DNA of 64,000 nt from Saccopteryx bilineata (taxonomy: Eukaryota > Chordata > Mammalia > Chiroptera > Emballonuridae): contig NC_089498.1 in the NCBI RefSeq assembly GCF_036850765.1, positions 76,796,305 to 76,860,304 on the forward strand. The letters run 5' to 3'. The first letter of the stretch is position 1, and the number at the start of each line of letters is the position of its first letter. The notes beneath the pieces are model-generated. The model searched no databases, was not told the origin of the DNA, and saw nothing but the letters and a program-made list of their open reading frames with translations. Shown one piece after another: positions 11,512 through 21,992 of this stretch. The translations under genes were made by a program, and so were the position numbers.

Positions 11512-11814
11512 TTTAAGTGAGATAAGGGGAGATGCCTTGACCAGAATCCACCTGGCAACCCAGTCTGCCGCTGATGCTTATATCAATTGAGCTATTTTTA
11601 GTGCCTGAGACTGGTGCTCAGACCAACTGAGCTATCCTCAATGCCCACCAATCGAACCATTGGCTGTGGGAGGGGAAGAGGGAGAGAAAGGAGAGAGGGA
11701 GGGAGAGAGAAGCCAATGGTTGCTTCTCTTGTGTGTCCTGACCAGGTATCCAACCCAGGATATCCTTATGCCGGGCCGATGCTCTATCTATCCACTGAGC
11801 CAACCAGCCAGGGC
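11512..11814 (-). mobile_element. Long tRNA-derived bat SINE, older variant
   Basis: AGTGAGATAAGGGGAGATGC tail side and GAGCCAACCAGCCAGGGCC box A side. CATTAGTCTT recurs on both flanks. Confidence 0.85.
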
Positions 11815-11918
11815 CTCATTAGTCTTCTCTAGATTATTTCAGTCTGAGTTTTAGTTTTGTAAATGGCATGATTTAAAATAAATTAGAAAAACATCACTAT
11901 TTCATTCAATAAATATAT

Positions 11919-12116
11919 TTTTTTATTTATTCATTTTTAGAGAAGAGAGAGAGAGGGAGAGAGAGAGACAGACAGAGAGAGAGAGAGAGACAGGGGGGAG
12001 GAGCTGGAAGCATCAACTCCCATATGTGCCTTGACTAGGCAAGCCCAGGGTTTTGAACCAGCGACTTCAGCATTTCCAGGTCGATGCTTTATCCACTGCG
12101 CCACCACAGGTCAGGC
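11919..12116 (-). mobile_element. Short tRNA-derived bat SINE, CCTGACCTGTGG type
   Basis: GA-repeat tail side and GCCACCACAGGTCAGGC end. CAATAAATAT on both flanks. Confidence 0.92.
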
Positions 12117-12481
12117 CAATAAATATTTTTTACCCACTTACCAGTTACTGTGCTAGGCACTGTTTAAAGAAAAGATACTGACTTCATTTATTAATGGAGA
12201 CTAACTCTCCAATTTAATATTATTTCATATTTGGGTGTTCTTCTAGGACATATCTACAGTTATGGAATCATTTTTTTTATACATATTTGTTCATTTTGTG
12301 AATATCTAAATTGTGTATTGCCTTGAATAAAGATTAAGATAAGGAAAGTTAAAAGTTGGCTGAAGTTAGGCACGAATACCAAAGGCAATATAAATAAATT
12401 TGAAAGTATCCATGCCACTTAACCCACGCAGAAATAACTTGATATCTGAGGATTTTTTTCAGTTTGCTGAACTATATAAGG

Positions 12482-12812
12482 CAGGGATCCCCAAACTTTT
12501 TACACAGGGGGCCAGTTCACTGTCCCTCAGACCGTTGGAGGGCCGGACTATAAAAAAAAACTATGAACAAATTCCTGTGCACACTGCACATATCTTATTT
12601 TAAAGTAAAAAAACAAAACGGGAACAAATGCAATATTTAAAATAAAGAACAAGTAAATTTAAATCAACAAACTGACCAATATTTCAATGGGAACTATGCT
12701 CCTCTCACTGACCACCAATGAAAGAGGTACCCTTCCAGAAGTGCGGCGGGGGCCGGATAAATGGCCTCAGGGGGCCGCATGTGGCCCGCGGGCTGTAGTT
12801 TGGGGACCCCTG
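12482..12812 (+). mobile_element. hAT non-autonomous transposon, family 1, copy 2
   Basis: Same inverted repeats as the copy at 7493, 331 bp. A perfect 8-bp duplication ATATAAGG lies at 12474-12481 and 12813-12820. This copy best preserves the GC-rich 3' end (GGCCGCATGTGGCCCGCGGGC). Confidence 0.92.
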
Positions 12813-12820
12813 ATATAAGG

Positions 12821-13315
12821 TATGGGGAAAGCCTCTTTAAAAGATTCACATTTATTTACTTGACTTTTTAAGATAGCTGCCAAGATAAAGAGTGAATTTT
12901 TTTAAGCAATGTATGCTATTCTAGATAAGAATATTTTTCCCTTCTGATGTTGAATGAAGTTTCCTAAATGACTCCTTTTTTATGTCAAAAATTATTTTTT
13001 CAGAATTACCCCTTTCAGTTTTAAATTTTTATCTTGTAATAATTTTATTTAAAGTTTTTTTTGTCAATTATAATTATGATGAAATAGGAGAAAATAAATT
13101 AGTTATTCAAGGGATGTAAAGCCAAAGTATTGGAAAGGAAACTGTTAGACTTTGAGCTCTGTTCAGTGTAAAAAAGGTACTTTTTAGAGAACAGTGCTCA
13201 ATTTGTAAACTAGCAAGGAGATTTATAAGTATTTAAGTGGCATGTTAAAGAATATGTTAAGAGCAGTTGAGACAATCAGAAACATCTGATATGCTCTTAT
13301 ATCTAGTATAACTAA
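12821..13315. other. No gene seen
   Basis: AT-rich stretch between a hAT and the Helitron. Confidence 0.5.
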
Positions 13316-14209
13316 CTAGAAAGCCCGGCGGTCATACGAAATGACCGCTGTTCTAGATATTATAAATTGTAATTAAAATGATTTGTGCAAAGGTGTCTGC
13401 TAATTCAAACTGAATTACCCAGGGCAGGTGGCGAGGACGCCCCTTTGCTTACTGCCCCATGGGGTTTCCCCCTTCTACTTGCTTAATTGCTTAAAGTAGA
13501 GTGCAATGAAGGAAACCACTGGCGGTACATTTCTTAGGTACATTTCTTACATTTCTTAAGAGCCACCGCTAGCTCAATAAATAAAGGTGATTTAAATAAT
13601 AAAATGTTAATTCACATGTCAAAGATCTCTTTGTACACAACATTTCTTGTGTAGATCTTTCCATCATTTTTAAGCTCACCTTGCAGAGGACCATCAATTA
13701 TTTTTAATTTTACGTCCGTTCTTTCACGAACTCTTGAACAGGCAACATAAAGTTGACCGTGTCCAAATGCAGACTCAGGTAAAAAATGCCAACACGCTTA
13801 AGCGTTTGGCCCTGAGACTTACTGATGGTCATAGCAAAGGCAAGTTTTACAGGAAATTGTCTACATCTCAATTGAAACGGCAACACTGTTTGAGATGGAG
13901 CCAAGTCAATTCTTAGAATGACATGTATTTCACCTTTAGAGGAGCCAGTCAAAGACTTAGCTATTATGACATTATTTTTCAATTGGAGAACCTCTAATCT
14001 TGTACGATTGCAAAGACCCCTTCTGGTGTTAAGATTTCTTAACAGCATAATAATTGCTTCAGTCTTTAACCTCAATTTGTGAGGTGGCATGCCAGAAGGT
14101 GGGACTATTTGAATGCCGTGGCAACTTCACCCCATTGGCTAGTACAGTTATGCAAGCAACCAATAAGCTATCGGCGACAAACAGACACTTAAGCCGCATA
14201 TAATAAAGA
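13316..14209 (-). mobile_element. Short Helitron with both termini recognisable
   Basis: Read on the minus strand, the element starts TCTTTATTATATGC (from 14209) and ends CTAG (13319-13316). The 3' end is preceded by a perfect hairpin: 8-bp stem GCGGTCAT/ATGACCGC at 13328-13335 and 13341-13348, 5-nt loop, with 8 nt between stem and CTAG. The flanking bases are A on the left and T on the right, the standard Helitron target. There are no inverted repeats and no target duplication. At 894 bp it is an internally deleted, non-autonomous copy that keeps the C-terminus of the helicase. Helitrons in mammals are known chiefly from vesper bats. Confidence 0.85.
13617..14093 (-). pseudogene. Helitron Rep/helicase, C-terminal remnant
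   Basis: The minus-strand frame from 14090 to 13710 reads as the C-terminal part of the PIF1-like helicase of Helitron proteins. It has KLRLKTEAIIMLLRNLNTR..GLCNRTRL, then RIDLAPSQ, then LPFQLRCRQFPVKLAFAMTISKSQGQT, the last being the conserved helicase motif V/VI region. The following part, corresponding to a GQLYVACSRVRERTDVKL-like segment and ending near 13617, is in a different frame, so there is at least one frameshift. The Rep (HUH nuclease) domain and helicase motifs I-IV are absent. It cannot mobilise itself and is a fossil of an autonomous parent. Confidence 0.85.
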
Positions 14210-14791
14210 TGTTACTTAGCAGTTCTTTGAAAAACTCAAGACTGTCTTCAAATTGCCTGTAAATTTAATAGATTTTGTTCAGGGCAGAATTTATTTGCTT
14301 AATGCAAAAGAGGGGAAAAAAGTGTGGCAAGTGGAAAGGCAAAATTGAAATAACATCTAGGACCAACAAGATTTAAATGGTTATTTTTCAGTATTCGTAA
14401 ATAAGGTACAGTATTTTAAACATTGTAAACATTTTTATGGTCTTTTTCTCAAAGGCCACCTTTTTCTTATGTTTTACATTATAGGACTTTGAATCTAAAA
14501 ATGAACTTTAGAACTCATGTCTGTAGTTTATAATGAAATTGGGTGAAATTCACAGTGATAAAGTGACCTGTACATATTACATGTTAATGACAAATGCTGG
14601 GCCAGAATTCCAGTGTCCCGATTCTCATTTTAGGGCTTTTTCTGTTATAGCAAAGCAGATCCCTAAATATTCAGTGATTTTTTTTTTAAAAGGGATTAAT
14701 ACTCATTGCAAGGTTCAGTAACTGATTAAAATGAACTCAGTAACTATATGAAGACTTAATGGCTGATTAATTTTATAGTATTGTATTACAG

Positions 14792-14912
14792 TTTCAGAAA
14801 CTTCCTGAGACCTAGGGCCACCAGTGAGTACATTGAAGAGAGCCATCACATACTATGTATGCCTGACTTCCAAACAGAAGATACTTTCCATTCTTCCAGG
14901 GAAAAGATATAA
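14792..14912 (+). CDS. Candidate second exon, possibly terminal, of the same unrecognised gene
   Basis: An acceptor ending GTATTACAG (14783-14791) is followed by an open frame in the phase left by the 8677-8730 exon. The segment reads about 39 codons, including LRPRATSEYIEESHH and CMPDFQTEDTFHSS, and ends at TAA (14910-14912). If this is the last exon, it gives the protein an acidic, His-containing C-terminus. Two alternatives exist. A GTGAGT at 14824-14829 could serve as a donor. Also, a second open frame begins right after a TTCTTCCAG acceptor at 14891-14899 (reading GKDIIQSFLDNLVLKAFGDVYE) with a GTAAGA further on, so the true structure may be two exons or one frameshifted exon. I see no clear AATAAA close downstream. 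No homologue is recognised. Confidence 0.42.
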
Positions 14913-15308
14913 TACAAAGCTTTTTGGACAACTTGGTTCTAAAAGCTTTTGGAGATGTATATGAAATAAGTAAGATTTATACTCATAATTTAGTTGCTTC
15001 ATATATTTTTCAACCACATATTATGTGGAATAATTTTAAAGTACTTTTTTCTTTTTTACCTTCATTTTTTGAGTGTTCAGAATCTTGATCATTGCTATCT
15101 TTGTCACTACTAGAACCTTTTTCTCTAGAACACAACAATCCTTTTTGATCTAAGTTGTTTGAGTCCATGTATGTATGATGCTTTCATTGGAAATTTCATC
15201 CTAAGCCACAATGCCTTTTACATGAGAAACATTTTTTATTGATTTTGATGTATAGTATGGTCTTTGTAAGGTAGCCATTAACTATATTATTTTTAAAATT
15301 AATCTTTA
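14913..15308. other. Possible 3'UTR or frameshifted coding continuation
   Basis: A frame from 14900 stays open to about 15080, but no poly(A) signal or homology settles its role. Confidence 0.3.
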
Positions 15309-15325
15309 AAATGCTTTTTAAATTC

Positions 15326-15673
15326 TTATTTATTTATTTATTTATTTTACAGAGAGAGAGTGAGTCAGAGAGAGGGATAGACAGGGACAGACAGACAGGA
15401 ACGGAGAGAGATGAGAAGCATCAATCATTAGTTTTCCATTGCGTTTTGCAACACCTTAGTTGTTCATTGATTGCTTTCTCATATGTGCCTTGACCACGGG
15501 CCTTCAGCAGACTGAGTAACCCCTTGTTGGACCCAGTGACCTTTGGTTCAAGCTGGTAGGCTTTTGCTCAAACCAGATGAGCTCGCACTGAAGCTGGTGA
15601 CCTTGGGTCTCGAACCTGGGTCCTCTGCATCCCAGTCCGACGCTCTATCCACTGCGCCACCGCCTGGTCAGGC
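15326..15673 (-). mobile_element. tRNA-derived bat SINE, CCTGACCAGG type
   Basis: Complete copy ending GCGCCACCGCCTGGTCAGGC. AAAATGCTTTTTA flanks both ends (from 15309 and from 15675). Confidence 0.92.
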
Positions 15674-16744
15674 TAAAATGCTTTTTATTATAATATTTAT
15701 CATTTTTGCTTATGAGGCTGTGCCTGCAGGAGTAGGAACTAAATTTGTTTTAGATTTCTTTGCTCCTTTTTTACTAATACCATTAGATGACTTCTATGAG
15801 AATCCAAAACTAGCATAGATTGAATTAATCTCAGGCTCTTACACATATTCCATCAATGTTCTCAAGTCACCAGAGTTCATCCTTTTTGGTGAACTTTTGA
15901 CTGTCCTCTTATTTTAAAATTCTATTTTAAATTTAATAGTTTTTCCCTTATCTGTATTACCTGGATTATACTATAAATCTTCTGAGAAGTTTGCTTAAAT
16001 ATTTATTGTTTAAAGGAGAATTGTTAACCCTGTCATAAAGGAGAACTCAGTGCAAAAGATAATTTTAGGGTTCAGTTAGGTCTTATATTCATATATGTAT
16101 GTTAGATGAATGAAAAAAGTTTGTCACTAGTGATAAATCTTAAACCCTTAAAGGATTTAAACTTAAACTGCCATCTTCTGCTTTTGAAGAGATGTGTGGT
16201 GCCTTGTATTTAGCATTAGAAGAAACTGTTAATGTATGAGTTCTGGTGTATCTGTTAGAATTCAATTTCACTGTAAGTATTATGAAACAAGGTATTTATT
16301 ATAGGAATTAAACCTCATTCAATTGTGGGAAAAACTGAGGAAGTAAAGGTTCAAAAAGGATCAGAGAAAAGTCACTAACCACTTCTGATATAGGTTAATG
16401 AATTGGAGCTCTTAAGCAGCTAGGCATGTCCAGTTAGCTGCAGGAGGAGCTGTGAAGGGGGTTGATGGGTTGTTGGCCCTTTGCAACTACTACCTCTGTG
16501 GGTTTTCAGTGACCATCTGGTGATAGTCTGGGAAGGTGAGCTGGAGGTAGAGTGGGATAACAAGTAAGGACAAATTGCTCATACCTTTCTGTCTGTCTAA
16601 CCAATAACTACCTTTGGAGTGAATGGCAGCTGATTTACTTTCAACTCTCAAATTGTATACAGATTTCTCCTGTGGTTACTCCTAACCTGAAACCATATAG
16701 GGAAGGAAATTCTGGAAAATGTAGTTCTAGTTAACACAGTATCA

Positions 16745-16875
16745 AAGCATATCACTTTGGTTAATCACTTAATCTTCTGAATTTAATATCCTTATTTGTA
16801 AAATGGTAATAATTCTATTTTAGTTTATTGGTTAAGGATTAGATGAAATGATATATATGAAAACGTTTTGAACTA
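16745..16875. repeat. Probable MIR fragment
   Basis: AATCACTTAATCTTCTGAAT, TTTGTAAAATGGTAATAAT and GATTAGATGAAATGATATAT follow the order of the MIR consensus. Confidence 0.65.
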
Positions 16876-17136
16876 TGAAGAATCATCTAAGGCTAGTTGT
16901 GATATAGGTTTTGTGAGTATGATGATGTTTATAAAATCCTCTCGAACTGGCTTCTCTTGGAGAAGCTGGCTTTCAGATATCATTGTAAGTTTACATTAGT
17001 GTTTTGCTATTTTATTGTTATCCATTTAGCAAATTATTTCTTTAGTTAGCTACTTCTCTTTTAGTTAGTCAGTAATCCCTATGGTACGGTTTCTGAGTTT
17101 CTAGCATAAATTTCTTATAAAAAAAAAAAGAGAAAA

Positions 17137-17513
17137 GGCTCTGGCCGGTTTGCTCAGTGGTAGAGCGTTGCCCAGCATGTGGATGTCTGGGGTTCAATTC
17201 CTGGTCAGGGCACACAGAAGAAGCAATCATCTGCTTCTCCCCCTCCTTTTCTCCCTCTTCCTCTCCCACAACCAGGCTTGATTGGTTCGAGTGAGTTGGC
17301 CCCTGGGGCTGAGGATGGCTCCATCACCTCCTCCTCAGGCGCTAAAAATAGCTCAGTTGCTGAGGAGTGGAGCAACACCCAGATGGTTTTTGAGGAGTGG
17401 AGCAAGCCCCCAGATCGCTCTATAGGGAGCTTGCTGGGTGGATCCAGGTCGGAGCACATGCGGGAGTCTGTCTCTGCCTACCCTGCTCTCATTTTATTTT
17501 ATTTTTTTAAAAG
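17137..17513 (+). mobile_element. Long tRNA-derived bat SINE
   Basis: Starts GGCTCTGGCCGGTTTGCTCAG, has box B GGTTCAATTCC and ends GAGCACATGCGGGAGTCTGTC plus a tail. It has an extra duplication of the GAGGAGTGGAGCAA segment (17363-17405). Confidence 0.88.
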
Positions 17514-18039
17514 GTAACTGTTAAAAGATTCTTCTCTCTCTACCTCTTTGATTTTTGTGGGGGATGGGGAAGGGTAAGATGGTTGCTGGAATTCTATTCA
17601 GAACCTTAGCATCCACATGTAGTTCACCAATCCCTTGCTATAAGCAGTTTACTGGACACTATTTCACTATGTGATAACTATGGAGTGAACATTGAGTGGA
17701 GTCAACATGGAATGGAGAGAACAGAAACTTCTGGAATGTTGAGTTCTTTTTCTTTTTGGACTAAAACTAACAGGAATATTTTGAGAATGAAGCTTTGATG
17801 GATATCTACCTGAAAAATAAAGTAAGGTTATGCCAGCACTGTCTATACCCTTAAGGATTGAGCTAGACTTTTGGGGAATGGTATGGATTTGAGAGTTCTG
17901 GAAAATTTTTAGTATCTCTTAGTAACTAATCTAATTCTTAAAAACACTTTCTCTATTGAATATAATTATTGACTTTTTTTTTGGAAAGTATTAAACAAAT
18001 AACACTGAAAGAACAGGAAAGAGCATTATTTTAATTAGT

Positions 18040-18165
18040 TTTATGCTCTGATTTAATTTTCACAGCAACCTTTTGAGGTAGATACAATTGCTCCTATTTT
18101 ATAGAATACTGAGGCTTGGAGAAACTCTAACTTGTCTTATAGTAGAAAAGGATAGGATGTGATTT
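18040..18165. repeat. Probable MIR fragment
   Basis: ACAGCAACCTTTTGAGGTAG, CCTATTTTATAGAATACTGAG and a GAGGCTTGGAG phrase match MIR. Confidence 0.6.
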
Positions 18166-18561
18166 GATTTCAAATCCTTTGTATTGCTTTCTATTTTGCC
18201 ATGTTCAGTGACTTAGGAAAAAGAATATTTTTTTTTTTTTACATTTTTGGAGGAATGGTACCTACTTTACAAAGTGTTTAAAGGTATTTATGATGGATAT
18301 TACATTTTGTGTCTTAATATGGTTTACTAGACAATATGCCATAGTTTGTAGGTAATACTGTGGTTTGATGGCTAAGGTAAAATCTTAGAGGATAATCTCA
18401 GGTCATGTTGATGTATAGAAATCCAGTATTTATTTCCAGCAGACTAGGTCTTTTCTTGAATTTATTCTCTGTGATGTTAGCTCCCTCTGTAGAACTTCAT
18501 TGAGATTGCAACTTGATATTTTCAATTATTTTGCAAAGTGGTTGAAACATTATTTCAAGAT

Positions 18562-18893
18562 TTTTTTAAGTGATAGGAGGGGATATAATGAAACTCCTGC
18601 AAGCACCTCGACTGGAATCTACCTGGAGACCCTGTCTGTGGCCAGTGCTTGAATCAACTGAGCTATTTTTACTGCCTTAGGCAGATACTTTGATCAACGG
18701 AGCTAGCCTTAGCACGAGGGTCCAATACTTGGACCAGTCAAGCCACTGGCTACAGGAGGGGAAGAGGAAGAGAAAGGGGAATGGGACAGGGAGAGAAGAA
18801 GATGGTTGCTTCCCTTGTGTGTCCTGACTGGAAATTGAACCCAGGATGTCCATATGCTGGGCTGACACTATCTCCTGAGCCAGCTGGCCAGGG
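18562..18893 (-). mobile_element. Long tRNA-derived bat SINE, older variant
   Basis: GTGATAGGAGGGGATATAATG tail side, GTGTCCTGACTGGAAATTG box B and GAGCCAGCTGGCCAGGGCC box A side. Confidence 0.85.
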
Positions 18894-20574
18894 CCTACAA
18901 TAGATTTTAAATTTTTCTTTTCAATTTTACTTTATATCTTAATCACTTTCAAGTGTTTTTCTTGTGAAAATATTACCTTCATAAAACTATCTCACTTTAT
19001 ATATACTAATTTTAATAGCATATGAAATTAAACTACCTTCCTCAAACATTCCTATTACTTAATGCTTTGTTTGGGAAGGCCAAAGAGAATTTTGATTTCT
19101 AGGTTGGTAAGTCTTTGTTGGGTAAGACTACAGGAGGTAGAAAAAACCTGATGGAAAATTTGGGAAAAAATATGTTTTATAGTTTAACTGGATTCTATAT
19201 ATCATATTTGCAATTATTCTTTTCCCCCCAGAGTTAAAAAGAATGTTGAATTGGGTGGGAAAATATTCATTCAAGGATTTTATATTTTCTGGAAAGAGAC
19301 AAAAAATTTCTGCATGGTAGAAAGAGCAAAAGAAGTATTTTCTCAATATTTCAAGAAATGCAGAAAATATGCTTCACATATACAATTTACATAAATTTAT
19401 GCTTTCGCAAGGAAAATTCTTTGTTACCAAATTCTACCACCAATACTCCTTTGTGGAAATGTAGATGGATACTTCTTTTACAGTTTTTTTTTCTCAATCT
19501 GTTTTATATTTAAATATTAAATCGTGTAATTAGTTCTTCAAGAATGTTTTCCCTACTAGAATGAGGGCAGAGGAAATGTGATTGGCTTCCAAGATGGAAT
19601 TTAGAATCATGCCAAACTGGTGTCAACCATAAAACTAGGGACTATGTAAATAACATAATAATGAAATAGGCAAGAATGGAAGGTTGCCTTTCTTTTTTTA
19701 ATTTTTTAATTGATTTTCGAAAAAGAGGAAAGAAAAGAGAGTGTTGTTGCACTTGTTTATGCATTCACTGGTTGATTCTAGTATGTGCTCTGACCCAGAT
19801 TGAACCCAAACCTTGGTATATCAGGTCGATGTTTCAGCCAACTGAGCTACTTGGCCAGGGCAAGAATGGAAGTTTTTATGTTCTTTCAATTTATAAAAAT
19901 TTACACTCGCTTCTAAGTAGGATCAAAGGTCATTGTTAGGATTGTGCATGAATAGGCTTTTAATCAATTTTGTAGGATAATTATCTTTAAAGCCTTTGTT
20001 AATGCCAAACATTTATTATTCTGTTAAGGTATGATATAGTTACATAAGCACTAGCATGAATTATGGTGACACAAAAAAATTCAAGGATGATTCTTATTCC
20101 TTTTATATTTGTTGACCTTGACTGAATTAGAATATCAGAGAATTGTTTGAAAGAAGAGGATTGAACCAGTTTTATTAACATAACAAATCCATTCTTTGTT
20201 ATCTTTAAAGCAAATATTATACTCTTGAAATAGTAATATTGTTTACCTATATCAGTAAAATGTTTATATTGATGCATAAATATTTTGTTGGGGGTTCTTG
20301 CAGTTTTTACCTTTTATTAGCTACCTTTTCACAATCTTTAAGGATACTTCATATTCCATTAGTTTTGAAAGAAATCTGGAATGGACTTCCTTTACATTGC
20401 TATTGGCTACTTAAAGCCATGTCATTTTGAATTTGATTTAACCTATGTGTCACTGGTATAGTAGTGCTTTCCAATGTTAATACTTCCTATATTATTTATT
20501 TCAATTTTTCTTCTTCTTAACTTAAAAATTAGCCTTATCTTATTAATAATGAGTTTTAAACATTTATTTAAATA
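18894..20574. other. No gene seen apart from one SINE
   Basis: AT-rich. A 92-codon minus-strand frame (20277-19999) shows no recognised motif. Confidence 0.45.
19684..19860 (-). mobile_element. Older VES-like SINE
   Basis: Box A side GAGCTACTTGGCCAGGG. CAAGAATGGA at 19671-19680 and 19861-19870 is the target duplication. Confidence 0.85.
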
Positions 20575-20580
20575 TAAAGC

Positions 20581-21113
20581 TGTAGTCCTCCAGCCTGCTG
20601 GGAATTATCAGTGTCACATGGAAAACCTACTCAAGACACAAAGTTTTATCAAGAGAAGAGGGAGAGACAGTCAAGCAGGACTAACCTCCTGAGTCCCCTT
20701 CACACAGAGCTTTTATTGATCAGAGACAGAAACTTTTTTACAAGAACAAAGGTAGCAGGAGAGGGAGATCAGGTGATAGGGGAACAAATGACTAATGGAC
20801 TTCTTGCTGATGTGGAAAAAGGGCTAGTTTCAGTCAGTACATTCTTTTCTCTGGCTATACAGTAATTAACAAGCACAAAGGGAAGGACAATCTATAAACC
20901 TCTAAGCTTTCCTAAAGTCTGTTCACATGCATTTCTTTGTGTTTGCAAAATGATCACTCCCACAGTTTCTTGGAGGCAAACACCAAGAAACCCATTTCCT
21001 TGTGTTCGTAGCAGGGAATCACATTCACATCAACATTCACCCTCAGGGCTTTTTAACTAAAGTTCCCCAATCCAAGTTATGATGGTCCAAGATTATACAG
21101 GTGATTCCCTACA
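20581..21113 (-). mobile_element. Solo LTR of an endogenous retrovirus
   Basis: The 533-bp unit begins TGTAGTCC and ends CCCTACA on the + strand, that is TG...CA on the minus strand. It is bracketed by a perfect 6-bp duplication TAAAGC (20575-20580 and 21114-21119). On the minus strand an AATAAA polyadenylation signal (about 20713-20718) precedes a pyrimidine-rich R/U5-like part. A 6-bp duplication is usual for betaretrovirus-like (class II) elements. No gag, pol or env sequence adjoins it, so it is a recombinational solo LTR. The family name is not determined. Confidence 0.8.
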
Positions 21114-21119
21114 TAAAGC

Positions 21120-21992
21120 TATAAAAATAAGAAATGTTTGCCACTTAAAATTGTCTCAAACACAAGTTGACATCATGTGCTTTCTAATGTGATATGCTGA
21201 GGACATAATATCACGTGTGTAGTATTCCTCCAAAAACGAAGCATGGGATTTGAGGGTGATCTGGCTGTGACAGCTGTCACCCCATTGATTACCAGGGTTG
21301 ATTTGCCTGATCTGTGTGGGTAGGAGGGTGTCTCCTTCCTTCCTCACTGCTCCACGTGCGTCCCTCCTGAAGCTGTGCATGCTCAGTCGAAGACAATGAC
21401 CTTCCCGATAGAGGAGAATATTGTTCTTTGGTCAAGGGTATGCGAGTAGATGTGCTCCCCTGCTCGAACCTCCAAACAAGCTCTGAAAAAGAAGCATGAA
21501 TCTGATTGTGAGGGAAATATCAGATGAATCCAAATTCAATGAAATGTTGGCATGTACTCTTTAAAAGAGTCACTGTTGTGAAATACAAAGGCAGTAACTT
21601 TTCCAGATTAAGAGAAACCAAAGAAACTAACAATAAATGTAATGCCTGATCCTGGATGATATCCTAAGAGGGAAGGTAGGTATTATGAAGGAAATTGCTG
21701 GCAAAATTGAGTATGGACTATAGAAATGTTAAATATCCTGAATTAATAAATGGGACTGTGGTCATGGTTCTGTTTTTAGGAAGATAGGTATTTGGGGGTA
21801 AGGTGTGATGATGTCTGCAACATAGTCAAATGGTTCAGTAATAACTAACTCTAATAATAAATAGTTTTTATATATAATGAGAGAAATCAGTCAAATTATG
21901 TTATAATGTTACTGTTAAATAAATGCAGGTGAAGAGCATATAGGGTTATTTGTACAATTCTTGCATTATTTTTGTAAGTCAAATAATTTCAA
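21120..21992 (+). mobile_element. Old L1M-type LINE 3' end, split by the 7SK copy
   Basis: The flanks of the 7SK copy read as one ancient mammalian L1 3' region. Landmarks are GATGATGTCTGCAACATAGTC followed by AAATGGTTCAG (about 21808-21838) and an end rich in ATTTCAAAATAATTT. Divergence is high, consistent with an element much older than the minus-strand L1s further right. No ORF remains. The left limit is approximate. Confidence 0.75.
21246..21484 (+). pseudogene. RN7SK-like: 7SK small nuclear RNA retropseudogene, 3'-truncated
   Basis: The stretch matches mammalian 7SK RNA from its first bases (GGAT.TGAGGG) through about base 240 of the usual roughly 330. Recognisable landmarks are ATCTGGCTG near the start, CACCCCATTGAT, the GATAGAGGAG segment and CCTCCAAACAAGCTCT at the end. 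The 3' third is missing and replaced by a short A-run. A near-identical target duplication flanks it: AAAAACGAAGCAT at 21232-21244 and AAAAAGAAGCAT at 21486-21497. This is the signature of L1-mediated retrotransposition, not of a transcribed 7SK gene. Many substitutions and no obvious upstream polymerase III elements support a dead copy. It interrupts an old L1 3' end, which resumes on both sides. Confidence 0.9.

Noticed and set aside
14824..14899. A 76-bp mini-intron (GTGAGT...TTCCAG) within the second candidate exon
   Set aside because: Splicing it out gives a less protein-like frame with a nearby stop, whereas the unspliced frame reads well. Kept only as an alternative.
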